DNA of 64,000 bases, from positions 992,001-1,056,000 of the forward strand of contig NZ_JARKMY010000002.1 of the NCBI RefSeq assembly GCF_029360725.1, read 5' to 3'. The translations under genes were made by a program, and so were the position numbers. Shown here in pieces: positions 8,521 through 16,780 of this stretch. How positions within the stretch are numbered: position 1 is the first letter of the stretch; every line of letters starts with the position of its first letter. Under the pieces are notes generated by a model. That model was not told the DNA's origin. It saw nothing but the letters and a program-made list of their open reading frames with translations, and made no database searches. Source of the stretch: Chryseolinea sp. H1M3-3 (GTDB lineage Bacteria; Bacteroidota; Bacteroidia; Cytophagales; Cyclobacteriaceae).

Positions 8521-9441
8521 ATGAAGCAGATAACGGATGACACATCAAATGGAAGAAGGAAATTTTTATCTTCTGTCACCAGCTTGGTCGGGACATCCCT
8601 GGTAATGACAATTCCTGGCGTCGGCCGCGCAGAAGGTATATGGCAGCAGACTTTCACAGTCAGGCAAGTGATTGACATTATTCTTAAAGAAATTCCAAAC
8701 GCGCCATTCGCTACAACCGTTGATCAGCTAAGATCGGGTAGCATCGACCAGGAGGTCACGGGCATTGTTACAACGATGTTTCCAACCATCAAAGTAATTG
8801 AAGATACAGCCAAGGCTGGTGCTAATTTTATCATCGCGCACGAAACTCCTTTTTACAACAACCAGGATGAAACGGATTGGCTACAGGAAGACGATGCTTA
8901 CCGTTATAAAATTGATTTGTTAAACAAACATAAAATTGCCATTTGGCGGTTCCACGATTACTGGCATTCGCACAAGCCCGATGGAATTATTATGGGCAAT
9001 TTAATAAAATTGGGATGGGAGAAATATCATGATGTCAATAGTCCGAGGTTATTAACTTTGCCCAAACCGATGACATTGAAATCTATCGTGTCTCTCGCTA
9101 AAGAAAGGTTGGGTATTCCTACGGTTCGCGTTATCGGTAATTTAAATCAAAGTTGCAGTACAGTCTATCTTGCGTTTGGTTATATGGATAGCAAAAGACA
9201 AATCGCTGCCATTCAACAATACAAACCGGACCTGATTTTAAGTGGTGAAACCAGGGAATGGGAAACAGTAGAAAGGGTTAGAGACGGACAGCTTATGGGA
9301 CAAAAGACTTCTTTGCTTGTATTAAGTCACGCTGTAAGCGAAGAAGCAGGTATGGAGTATGCTGTTAAATGGTTGCAACCAAAAGTTCCCGGGGTTAAGA
9401 TAACGCACATTGCATCTACGAATCCTTTCACTTTTTTGTGA
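8521..9441 (+). CDS. Exported NIF3-like dinuclear metal protein
   Basis: The protein matches the NIF3/YqfO family, whose members bind a pair of metal ions in a ring-shaped oligomer. The body starts at TVRQVIDIILKEIP, and a histidine in FIIAHETPFY and a glutamate in LILSGETREWE lie where metal ligands of the family are expected. I choose the ATG at 8521 (306 residues) over the in-frame TTG at 8500. Unusually for the family, it has a twin-arginine signal (GRRKFLSS, then a hydrophobic run ending GRA), so it is predicted to act in the periplasm. Bacteroidota hold a subset of such exported NIF3 proteins of unknown substrate. It is monocistronic. Confidence 0.85.
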   Translation: MKQITDDTSNGRRKFLSSVTSLVGTSLVMTIPGVGRAEGIWQQTFTVRQVIDIILKEIPNAPFATTVDQLRSGSIDQEVTGIVTTMFPTIKVIEDTAKAGANFIIAHETPFYNNQDETDWLQEDDAYRYKIDLLNKHKIAIWRFHDYWHSHKPDGIIMGNLIKLGWEKYHDVNSPRLLTLPKPMTLKSIVSLAKERLGIPTVRVIGNLNQSCSTVYLAFGYMDSKRQIAAIQQYKPDLILSGETREWETVERVRDGQLMGQKTSLLVLSHAVSEEAGMEYAVKWLQPKVPGVKITHIASTNPFTFL

Positions 9442-9500
9442 TGAGTGATAATAATGTGGCCTCCCGCAGAAGAAAACTCTTTACTTTTCCGGGCAGCTAA

Positions 9501-10424
9501 CTATTTTTCCCTGTTCCAATATTCGGTCCAGGTTGTTCCACGCGCCGGCCGGTCTTTTAGTGCAATATCAACGTAAATGATCGTATCTGCATTCACCCCG
9601 TAAGGTGCCTGTAGCAATTCGTTTCCGCCGGGAGCAAAGATCAACGAACTGCCAATACAGTTCCAGTCTTTCCATGGACCTGCTTCTATTTTTCCGACGT
9701 TGCTTACGCCTACGATCCAAAGATCAAAATTTTTGCTGACAGACTGATATACATTCCTCCACGTATCTCCATAAGGTGTAACGTTATTGTCAAAATCCGG
9801 CGGCACCGCCCAGGCACTGGGCGACAAAATAATATCAGCACCCATGTAGCCAAGGGCGCTGGAGAGCACATTTCCCTGAGCAGTCGCATCAGCGCAGATG
9901 TAAAGTCCTAATGTTCCGAGGGGGGTATGTGCTACATTGAGCTTGTCACCCTGAGCGTAAAGATCATGCGCTATTTCCAGTTCGTTTAATTTTCTGTGGG
10001 TTAAGATCACCTCGCCCGAAGGATTAATGATGACAGCAGCATTGTAGGTTTTGTCTTTGTACTTTTCAACGATGCCAGCACAGACATATATTTTGTTTCT
10101 GCTTGCTGCGTCTCTTAACCGCAGGCATGTTTTACCATTTGGAATTTCATAGGCCATGCTCTTGGCCGACGGATCTGTCCAGCCCAAATCCATCACCTCG
10201 GGTAATAAAATTATTTTTGCGCCGTTCGCTGCCGCAGCTGATATTCGTTCTATCGCACGATTCAGATTGGCTTCAGGTTTACCTGGCTCGACTTCCATTT
10301 GAGCCATGGCAAGTTTATAATTTCTTAAGGGCGTTTCTTCAATCATGCTTGCTTCTTTATCTGAACAGCCGTTCACAACCAAGACTACGAAAATGAAAAG
10401 TGCCCGAGATATTATTGATTTCAT
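9501..10424 (-). CDS. Carbon-nitrogen hydrolase (nitrilase superfamily), lipoprotein
   Basis: A 307-residue amidase-type enzyme that would cleave a C-N bond. The catalytic triad of the superfamily is complete: E76 (LLPEVMDLGW), K145 (HRKLNELE) and C177 (LYICADATAQ). A signal sequence with lipobox VVNGC (C20) predicts attachment to a membrane on the periplasmic side, which is unusual, since most nitrilase-superfamily enzymes are cytosolic. The substrate is not deducible. Possibilities include N-carbamoyl compounds or short amides. It converges on the NIF3-like gene with 59 bases between. Confidence 0.9.
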   Translation of the reverse strand: MKSIISRALFIFVVLVVNGCSDKEASMIEETPLRNYKLAMAQMEVEPGKPEANLNRAIERISAAAANGAKIILLPEVMDLGWTDPSAKSMAYEIPNGKTCLRLRDAASRNKIYVCAGIVEKYKDKTYNAAVIINPSGEVILTHRKLNELEIAHDLYAQGDKLNVAHTPLGTLGLYICADATAQGNVLSSALGYMGADIILSPSAWAVPPDFDNNVTPYGDTWRNVYQSVSKNFDLWIVGVSNVGKIEAGPWKDWNCIGSSLIFAPGGNELLQAPYGVNADTIIYVDIALKDRPARGTTWTEYWNREK

Positions 10425-10655
10425 GTTATTTCAAGGTTTACAAAAAAGCAATTTCAAAAGAAATGCCGGCAACATTCATTCATAGGAGCCAGCATGATGA
10501 CCTGTAACTTAGTGGTCAGAAGAAGACTCGTTCAACAACATGCTTCGTTCCGTAAATTTAGGGTTTACATTCTGATTTACTTTATTAATGTGACATGCAC
10601 TAAACATTAAACATTTAATTACATTAGGGCGAAATCAAAATAAAACTAAAACACA

Positions 10656-11528
10656 ATGCATTATAAACGTAGAGACTTCTTAAAAGTCGGCAGTGGTCTT
10701 GCTGCCAGCCTGGCTATTGCGCCACTTGGCCTTGCCGCCAAAAGCCTGTTAGACGAAAATGCAAAGAAGGCGAAAAAATTCGGACTTCAGTTATACTCTT
10801 TACGGGATGTTTTACCTCAGGACCCCAAGGGAGTTTTAAAGCAAGTGGCTTCTTTTGGTTACAAACAAATTGAAGGTTATGAAGGTCCTTCCGGTTTGTT
10901 CTGGGGGATGACAAACAAAGAATTTAAAAAGTATATGGACGATCTTGGTATGGAGTTCATCGCCAGTCATTGCAACATCGATAAGGATTTTGAGAGGAAA
11001 GCGGCCGAAGCCGCAGAGATCGGCATGAAATATTTAATCTGTCCATCAAGAGGATCCAATAAAACTGTCGACGATTTTAAAAAAGTATCCGATGATTTTA
11101 ATGCCAAAGGAGAAATATGCAAGAAAAGCGGAATTAGATTCGCCTATCACAATCACGAATACGGTTTCAATTTGATCGATGGTCAATTTCCACAAGATAT
11201 TTTGATGAAGCACACGAACCCTGACCTGGTGGACTTTGAAATGGATATCTACTGGGTAGTTACTGGTAAGCAAGATCCGATTGCCTGGTTGAAAAAGTAT
11301 CCGAACCGGTTTAAGCTTGGTCACGTAAAAGACAGAATGGAAAATTCTGACGAACGTGATGCCAGTTGCGTCTTAGGAACTGGTTTTATAAAATATCCAC
11401 CGATTATTGAAGCAGCTAAGAAAAATGGGATGAAGTATTTTATTGTAGAACAAGAGCGTTATGATAACACAACACCACTGAAAGCAGCAGCAGCTGATGC
11501 AGCGTATATGAAAACGTTAAAATTATAA
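10656..11528 (+). CDS. Exported sugar phosphate isomerase/epimerase-like TIM barrel
   Basis: A 290-residue protein with a twin-arginine signal (KRRDFLKVGSG, then a hydrophobic stretch to about residue 28), followed by a xylose isomerase-like TIM barrel: FGLQLYSLRD at the first strand, IEGYEG, ICPSRG, FAYHNHEYGF, DFEMDIYWV, LGHVKDRM and FIVEQERYD. The acidic and histidine residues of these strand ends are the usual metal site. Periplasmic members of this family in Bacteroidota are associated with 3-keto-sugar or inositol-type substrates (family knowledge), but the exact substrate is open. A VOC protein follows 10 bases later, so the two are probably one transcript. Confidence 0.87.
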   Translation: MHYKRRDFLKVGSGLAASLAIAPLGLAAKSLLDENAKKAKKFGLQLYSLRDVLPQDPKGVLKQVASFGYKQIEGYEGPSGLFWGMTNKEFKKYMDDLGMEFIASHCNIDKDFERKAAEAAEIGMKYLICPSRGSNKTVDDFKKVSDDFNAKGEICKKSGIRFAYHNHEYGFNLIDGQFPQDILMKHTNPDLVDFEMDIYWVVTGKQDPIAWLKKYPNRFKLGHVKDRMENSDERDASCVLGTGFIKYPPIIEAAKKNGMKYFIVEQERYDNTTPLKAAAADAAYMKTLKL

Positions 11529-11538
11529 CACCGGCGAA

Positions 11539-11997
11539 ATGCTGAAGCTGATAGTTTTTACCGTAGTGATCTCATTGACCGGTGTACTTCGAGCTCAAGA
11601 AACTACTACTTCATTGAATTTTACGCTCGATCATGTTGCACTTTCAGTTACGGATGTAAATCGAGCTGCAAAATTTTGTGCCGATGTCTTAAAACTTGAA
11701 GAGATTACTAACCGTTCCAAATTAAAAGGTGTTCGATGGTTCTCTTTAGGACCTGGAAGAGAACTGCACTTGATCTCGATCGTTAAAGAAAATGTGATGA
11801 CAAACAAAGCCATACACATTGCATTAACAACTTCTGACTTCGATGCTTTCATTAAAATTCTTGATGCAAGAAAGATTCCTTATTCTGACTGGCCTGGAAA
11901 TCCCCAGAAGTTTAACATCCGTGCCGATGGAATTAAGCAAGTTTTTTTTCAGGGTTTCGAGGGATATTGGTTTGAAGTGAACAGCGTAGCGAAGTGA
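11539..11997 (+). CDS. Secreted VOC (glyoxalase-fold) family protein
   Basis: A 152-residue protein with an N-terminal signal peptide (cleavage near LRAQ, residue 20). The rest is a single VOC module: FTLDHVALSVTDVNRAAKFCADVLKLEEI, then REHLHLI-like GRELHLISI and WFEVNS at the end. H32 in LDHVAL, the histidine in ELHLIS and the glutamate in FEVN are candidate metal ligands of the fold. It lies 10 bases after the exported epimerase-like gene and was presumably acquired with it. The reaction is unknown. Confidence 0.82.
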   Translation: MLKLIVFTVVISLTGVLRAQETTTSLNFTLDHVALSVTDVNRAAKFCADVLKLEEITNRSKLKGVRWFSLGPGRELHLISIVKENVMTNKAIHIALTTSDFDAFIKILDARKIPYSDWPGNPQKFNIRADGIKQVFFQGFEGYWFEVNSVAK

Positions 11998-12187
11998 AAT
12001 GCTGTGAAGCAATGTAGACATCAAGTTTCCAAAACCGGCGTTTCGATAACCCTTAGACCAATCGTTGTATTCTTCAATGTCAACGAGGCACGATGGCTTC
12101 GTTTTCCGCGAGGATTTAGTAATTAGAGGTCAACAAATCGAAACTATGCTGTTGTGGAAAGTCACAAATATAAACTGGCGCCACTCC

Positions 12188-12769
12188 TTACGACTTCTTA
12201 ACAAACTGTGTCAGTATCACAATTTGTTGGCCGTTAACCTTTCCTTCTATTTGACTTGCATTATCCTCAACCAGCGTAATACCTCTAACAGCAGTACCTC
12301 GCTTGGCAGTGAAACCTCCGCCTTTAACATCAAGGTCTTTAATCAAAACAACAGTATCACCCGTCTGGAGCACTGTGCCGTTGCTGTCTTTGTGAATTAC
12401 TTTTTCAGTGGCTGCTAGATCATCTGTTTCTTCTGTTGACTTTGCCCACGCCAACGTTTCATCATCGAGATAAAGCATATCCAATAAATCCTGTGGCCAT
12501 CCTTCATGTCGCAATGAATTCAACAACCTCCAAGCCATTACCTGCACTGCGGGTACGGTGCTCCACATGCTGTTATTAAGACAACGCCAATGGTTAACAT
12601 CGATTTTTGCCGGATCATTTATCTGCTCAAAACAGGTTTTGCAAACGAGAATGCTTTTGTCTGCGTCTGCAGCAATAGGAGGTACGCTATAAACTTGTAA
12701 TTGTTCAGTGCTCCCGCATAATTCACAAACAGATCCGCTTCGTTCGTGCAATACTTTTTCAATACTCAT
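12188..12769 (-). CDS. PhnA family protein
   Basis: A 193-residue cytosolic protein with the PhnA pattern: an N-terminal zinc ribbon with CELC (C15, C18) and CKTC (C43, C46), a helical middle including VMAWRLLNSL, and a C-terminal small barrel (DSNGTVLQTGDTVVLIKDLDVKG). Despite the historic name, PhnA proteins are widespread outside phosphonate operons and no phosphonate genes are seen here. The start at 12769 is ATG. It is a single gene with flanking gaps of about 190 bases upstream of the previous gene and 110 bases downstream. Confidence 0.9.
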   Translation of the reverse strand: MSIEKVLHERSGSVCELCGSTEQLQVYSVPPIAADADKSILVCKTCFEQINDPAKIDVNHWRCLNNSMWSTVPAVQVMAWRLLNSLRHEGWPQDLLDMLYLDDETLAWAKSTEETDDLAATEKVIHKDSNGTVLQTGDTVVLIKDLDVKGGGFTAKRGTAVRGITLVEDNASQIEGKVNGQQIVILTQFVKKS

Positions 12770-12882
12770 GGGTGTGTTGATTTATACGGCCGCAAAAATA
12801 GAAAATATATAGAACGATTAATCCAGTAAAATCAATTTCAGCAGTCATGCCAGGTGTTCACCGTTACTTGCTTAACGAAAGG

Positions 12883-13647
12883 TTATGGTAAAATCATTGA
12901 CACTGAATTTCGTCCTTTGAGGCATATAAACCCTTCGGCCGCAGTCACACCCGCTTCTGCGCCGCGGAATTTTTCCATCATCTCATGACCGCACGCATAT
13001 ATTCCTGCGGGATCCTGACTGGTATGACAGTACAAAGCCTTACGCTTCGTTTCCTGTTCTTTTGTAATGTCAACATAATCGGTGGGATGGAACATCATGG
13101 TTTGATCACCTGCACACACTTCAAAAAAATAAAGTTGAAATTTCTTCTTTACGCGCATCCATGCTTGTATCGTTAAGAAGCTTGCCGCCTGATGGTCTTT
13201 ATGTGAATCTATGGGCCAATGCGTAAAAACAATATCCGGCTTTTCATTTTGCATAAGCTCAGTCATCTTGGTGATCCATTCGTTGTTTACTTCCGTGTTA
13301 CCATCCACTTGTCCAAGAAAGTACGATTTTACATTTAATATTTTGCACGCGGCTTCAGCTTCTTTGGTACGAATTGCTGAAGCCTCACTGTGTGATTTGC
13401 CTTCAATGCCTGCTTCTCCGCGTGTGAGATAGACCACCTTTACTTCGTGGCCCGCTGTGCTAAATTTTGTCAAAGTTCCACCGCATCCACTTTCGGGGTC
13501 GTCTGGATGCCCGCCTACACAAATGACTTTAAGTTTAGCTCCCTCGTTTTTAATTTTAGTTTCGGCCAATACCGATAACGGTAGCGTACCAATGCCCAAG
13601 GCGGATGCATTTTTGAAGAATTGTCTTCTCGACGATTTGAGAGTCAT
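12883..13647 (-). CDS. Exported PIG-L family deacetylase
   Basis: A 254-residue zinc-dependent deacetylase of the LmbE/PIG-L family, which removes N-acetyl groups from GlcNAc-containing small molecules. The zinc motif HPDD (H47, D49, D50) and the second site DSHKDH (H149, D151, H152) are intact. The N-terminus has a twin-arginine signal (SSRRQFFKNAS), so the enzyme should act in the periplasm, unlike cytosolic mycothiol- or bacillithiol-type deacetylases. It is monocistronic with a plain ATG start. The substrate could be an amino-sugar released by the glycan-degrading enzymes found elsewhere in the window; this is an inference. Confidence 0.9.
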   Translation of the reverse strand: MTLKSSRRQFFKNASALGIGTLPLSVLAETKIKNEGAKLKVICVGGHPDDPESGCGGTLTKFSTAGHEVKVVYLTRGEAGIEGKSHSEASAIRTKEAEAACKILNVKSYFLGQVDGNTEVNNEWITKMTELMQNEKPDIVFTHWPIDSHKDHQAASFLTIQAWMRVKKKFQLYFFEVCAGDQTMMFHPTDYVDITKEQETKRKALYCHTSQDPAGIYACGHEMMEKFRGAEAGVTAAEGFICLKGRNSVSMILP

Positions 13648-13834
13648 ATGATACGTATTAAGAAGTTGGTTAAGGTTACTTCAATTGTCTGTTAATTTTA
13701 ACTTACAATAAAGGAAATTCTAATAACGGTAGATATTGTTTGATGGAATGTTTTTAGAAAGTGTAAAGATGCAGGTTTGAAATAAAGAATTGTGCGTAGA
13801 AGCTGCTTCGTTTGGATAGATGCCTGAATATCGA

Positions 13835-14038
13835 TTAGCGAGGCTTAACAATTTTGCTTAGAACTTTTACAACAACCTTCTTTATTAAACGTGTCATTAA
13901 ATTGTCCAAGGCAACCATTAAGAAACTATAAATGGCACTAGTACCAATGATCAACGGAGTAACTTTGCCCACGATTAAATACTGTATGACGATCATTGGT
14001 AAAAAGTATACAGTGAATAGTATGATTTTTCGTTTCAT
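13835..14038 (-). CDS. Small two-helix membrane protein
   Basis: A 67-residue hydrophobic protein with two predicted membrane helices (about residues 5-23 and 28-47) and a basic C-terminal tail (LIKKVVVKVLSKIVKPR). I recognise no family. The hydrophobic pattern and basic tail suggest a true gene rather than noise, but the support is limited. Confidence 0.5.
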   Translation of the reverse strand: MKRKIILFTVYFLPMIVIQYLIVGKVTPLIIGTSAIYSFLMVALDNLMTRLIKKVVVKVLSKIVKPR

Positions 14039-14134
14039 AAACTAAAGCTAACAATATGGGTTCAAATAAGGAAAGTTATTAGCAGTCTCATTTCCCCAAT
14101 GTTTTCTTCAAGGCAGGGCAATTTTGTAACTCAA

Positions 14135-14163
14135 CCTTAGCGTCATGGGGGATGACGCTAAGG
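14135..14163 (-). terminator. 12-bp perfect hairpin downstream of the DUF1330 gene
   Basis: CCTTAGCGTCAT (14135-14146), loop GGGGG, ATGACGCTAAGG (14152-14163). It lies 21 bases past the stop of the minus-strand DUF1330 gene. There is no T-run after it on that strand, so it is a strong hairpin that may stop transcription or protect the mRNA end, rather than a classical intrinsic terminator. Confidence 0.6.
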
Positions 14164-14184
14164 TGAACATCAATCCAACGATAA

Positions 14185-14484
14185 CTACTGCGCTTTTTCA
14201 AATTCTTTTGCCAAAACAATCGAGCAATTGGATGTTGAGTTAATTCGAATTTTCTTCACTTCCTGGTAAGCAGGATCATGATAACATTGTAATGCGATTT
14301 CCTTGGATGGAAATTTAACAACTGCATTCATGGTCTTGGTGGAACCTTCAATAAGCATCGCTTCCCTGTCCGAGACTAATATCTCTGCGCCATATTTCTC
14401 AAATAACGGAAGTACTCCTTGTGGATATTTTTGATATTCTTCCGAATTATGGATATCGTAGCTAATAATATAATAGACGTTCAT
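14185..14484 (-). CDS. DUF1330-type ferredoxin-like fold protein
   Basis: Starting at the ATG at 14484, this encodes 99 residues: MNVYYIISYDIHNSEEYQKY, a loop, AEILVSDREAMLIEG, then AVVKFPSKEIALQCYHDPAYQEVKKIR. The pattern is that of DUF1330 proteins, small dimeric ferredoxin-like folds. The frame is open upstream to 14535, but that extension would run into the preceding DinB gene, so the internal ATG is preferred. It lies 19 bases after the DinB gene and very likely shares its transcript. The function is unknown. Confidence 0.85.
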   Translation of the reverse strand: MNVYYIISYDIHNSEEYQKYPQGVLPLFEKYGAEILVSDREAMLIEGSTKTMNAVVKFPSKEIALQCYHDPAYQEVKKIRINSTSNCSIVLAKEFEKAQ

Positions 14485-14503
14485 GATCAACTGAAGTTTA
14501 AAT

Positions 14504-14910
14504 TTAAAAAGTGTATTCAGGTGGCGTGATTCCATTACATCTTAAATATACGATAGCCTGTCCCCTGTGGTGGGTAACGTGGTCCAGCGTGGCATGAAAA
14601 CCTTTCAGAACACCATCGTTTGATTTTCCTTTAGCGATCGTTTGGGCTAAGGCGTCGTAGGCTTTGTGCATGGCATCAAGAATTTCCTGACGTTTCCCCA
14701 GTATTGGAGGAGGATTCCATGGTGTTTCAATTTTTTTCAGGTAGTTGTTTTCCCACCAAGAAATCCCGTAAACAATATGATTCATAAGTTCTTTAAAATT
14801 CCACACATCGGGTGATGGTTTAAAATCATAACGTGTTTCAGGCATGGCCTCCGCCACGGCAATTGAAACTTCCTGGAGTTTTCAATTGTTGATAATAATT
14901 CGTTCTTCAT
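14504..14910 (-). pseudogene. DinB-family protein gene with apparent 1-base frameshift
   Basis: The main frame (14504-14857, 117 codons, apparent GTG start) encodes most of a DinB-like four-helix protein: EAMPETRYDFKPSPDVWNFKELMNHI, the histidine in LMNHIVYG, and the C-terminal metal-site-like DHVTHHRGQAIVYLRCNG. The normal N-terminus is present in another frame, starting with ATG at 14910 and reading MKNELLSTIENSRKFQL. Restoring one base near 14858-14864 would join them as KFQLAVAEAMPE, which fits the family. So either the gene has lost one base or the assembly has. DinB-like proteins are small metal-binding enzymes, often thiol transferases. The AraC regulator upstream is on the same strand. 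Confidence 0.75.
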
Positions 14911-15033
14911 TTTCCTTGTTACTTTTTGGTAAAAGTAATGGGCCTAAAAAATGAGAACTTAAGAAATCTTGCTCTTTTGGAGCGACCGTCATTTTGTTTG
15001 CAAAGAGGTTTATGCTTGTATCGGAACATCAAA

Positions 15034-15906
15034 TCACGTGAGTATTTTTCGTCCGGTAGTCTTTTTTGATCTGAATTTAGACGGGGAGATGCCATACTTT
15101 TTATTGAACGCGAATGAAAAATGTTCAAGGCTATGAAAGCCAGAAGAAAAACAAACCTGCGTTACAGGCAGCGTTGTAGTTTGTAACAGAACTTCTGCGT
15201 TTTTTAATCTCAGGTTTATTAAAAATTTATTGGGTGAATAAGATGTGAACGTTTTGAAGATTCTGCTAAAATGAAACATACTTACACAACAATGATCGGC
15301 AATATCCTTAAGCGATATATTATCCGCCAAGTGTGATACAAAATACAGCTTAGCTTTTTCGATGGTGCTGAGGTGATTTCGTTTCAGATCATCCTTAATT
15401 CGTTTACCCTCGTCTATGGAACTTAAGCTTTTCGTCACGGAACCGACAATGTCCATCACAATGGTGTCAAGTTCCATGCGAGAAGCACGGTGCTTCATGC
15501 ATGCAACAAGTGCTGCGTGATGAAGGTATTCTACGTCGACTTCAGTTTTTAGCATAACGGAATGAACATCCGGATTGCCAAAAAAGTCTAACGTCGAACT
15601 TTTGTAATGCTCCAACAAGTGTTGATAAAATGTATCTGTAAATTCGAAAATCGTGCATTCGTCGGGTACCTCATGAACGTGGGTCACGGTATGTTCATAA
15701 CCTGGTTTTGTAATAAGAACCCTCCCCGTGTGTGAGTCAAATGAGTTTCGAAAAACATTAAAAAGGAAATTTCCTTTTCGAATGAAGCTGATGCAAAAGG
15801 AATTTGCGTACTCGGGTTTGGAAGTAGTGCAGTCCGTACACCGGCATTTAAAATCTAAAATGCGATAGAAGTCGGATTCAAATAAAGTATGAATTAAGGC
15901 TTCCAT
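15034..15906 (-). CDS. AraC-family transcriptional regulator
   Basis: A 290-residue regulator (ATG at 15906; the in-frame TTG at 15954 is less likely). The N-terminal half is a cupin-like sensor containing the cysteine cluster CRCTDC near residue 24 and the stretch RVLITKPGYEHTVTHVHEVPDEC. The C-terminal about 100 residues hold the two helix-turn-helix units: SLKDIADHCCVSMFHFSRIF and VTQVCFSSGFHSLEHFSFAF, then KKYGISPSKFR. It precedes the DinB and DUF1330 genes on the same strand with about 120 bases between, so they may be its targets. The four cysteine/histidine-rich positions could sense metal or redox state, which is a guess. Confidence 0.9.
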   Translation of the reverse strand: MEALIHTLFESDFYRILDFKCRCTDCTTSKPEYANSFCISFIRKGNFLFNVFRNSFDSHTGRVLITKPGYEHTVTHVHEVPDECTIFEFTDTFYQHLLEHYKSSTLDFFGNPDVHSVMLKTEVDVEYLHHAALVACMKHRASRMELDTIVMDIVGSVTKSLSSIDEGKRIKDDLKRNHLSTIEKAKLYFVSHLADNISLKDIADHCCVSMFHFSRIFKTFTSYSPNKFLINLRLKNAEVLLQTTTLPVTQVCFSSGFHSLEHFSFAFNKKYGISPSKFRSKKTTGRKILT

Positions 15907-16039
15907 ATGGTAAAGTTTCTGGTACTTAGTCAAATTAGACGGACAGAAAGACAACTGTATGTCAGCAGGTATAATTTTTTACACAACTAAGGATCGTGAA
16001 AATCTTTACGTGAAGGACAAGTTGTTCAAAAACTCAAGG

Positions 16040-16780
16040 CTATGTTTTTGGCAATAGTCTAACCTCGATATTTTCCAGTATGATATCTGAAAGCTTTTTT
16101 AGTTGTCCATTTTTATAAAGTGCCTCCATATCCTCTAATGTCGCATCCGGAGTTTTAGGTTCATAATTTATATAATCCTGGAAGGTGATACCTTCCACAG
16201 CTCTTCTATTAACCGCTTCGCGAAACCGTACGCCGCCACCATCTGTTTCATAGCTATAGGCGAAGTAATCCAGCGTATGCGAATCTTTTTCGATCCAATA
16301 TAAAAAGACATCTTCATGATCTTTCCCGCCGCCGTCTTCCTGGAACGTTACTTTTATAAGATCGTACTTTTTTCCTTTGATCTCGGTTTCTTTTATATAT
16401 TTTTTTATAACTGCCCGATCATTTAATCCATAAGGCAGTAGCGCGAAATAAATCACGGAATTAACAGAATTGGTAAAAGCTTTTGCGCGTTCTTCCGAAA
16501 TTTTCGCAAGACCGCCATTGATTTCTCGATGAAATCGGTCATTGGTGAGAACATCTTTGATATGGCCTGAGCTGTCCGGGAATTCTCGCGTGTACGTAAA
16601 AATACCTTCTTGCCGATGCGATACGTAGTGACGATTTCTGAAATCAAATTCAATATGGACGTTTTGAAAAAGCTCCCCGCCATGTTCGGCGATGGACTGG
16701 TCTACAGCCTTTTGAGCAGGATCTTCGTCACATGCACTCATGAAAACTGTAACAATAAAAATGTAAAGTAGGAATTTCAT
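16040..16780 (-). CDS. DUF6503-type lipoprotein
   Basis: A 246-residue lipoprotein starting at the ATG at 16780 (an upstream in-frame start at 16843 would hide the signal). The signal ends with lipobox FMSAC. The mature part looks like the Bacteroidota DUF6503 family: HGGELFQNVHIEFDFRNRHY near the N-terminus, HREINGG, VNSVIYFALLPYGLND in the middle and KYDLIKVTFQEDGGGKDHEDVFLYWIEK. Such folds resemble LolA/LolB-type lipid-binding half-barrels. The function is not established. It is monocistronic. Confidence 0.8.
   Translation of the reverse strand: MKFLLYIFIVTVFMSACDEDPAQKAVDQSIAEHGGELFQNVHIEFDFRNRHYVSHRQEGIFTYTREFPDSSGHIKDVLTNDRFHREINGGLAKISEERAKAFTNSVNSVIYFALLPYGLNDRAVIKKYIKETEIKGKKYDLIKVTFQEDGGGKDHEDVFLYWIEKDSHTLDYFAYSYETDGGGVRFREAVNRRAVEGITFQDYINYEPKTPDATLEDMEALYKNGQLKKLSDIILENIEVRLLPKT

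Noticed and set aside
12188-12769. PhnA as evidence for phosphonate degradation
   Set aside because: PhnA homologues are widespread without phosphonate genes, and no phn lyase or transporter genes are present here.
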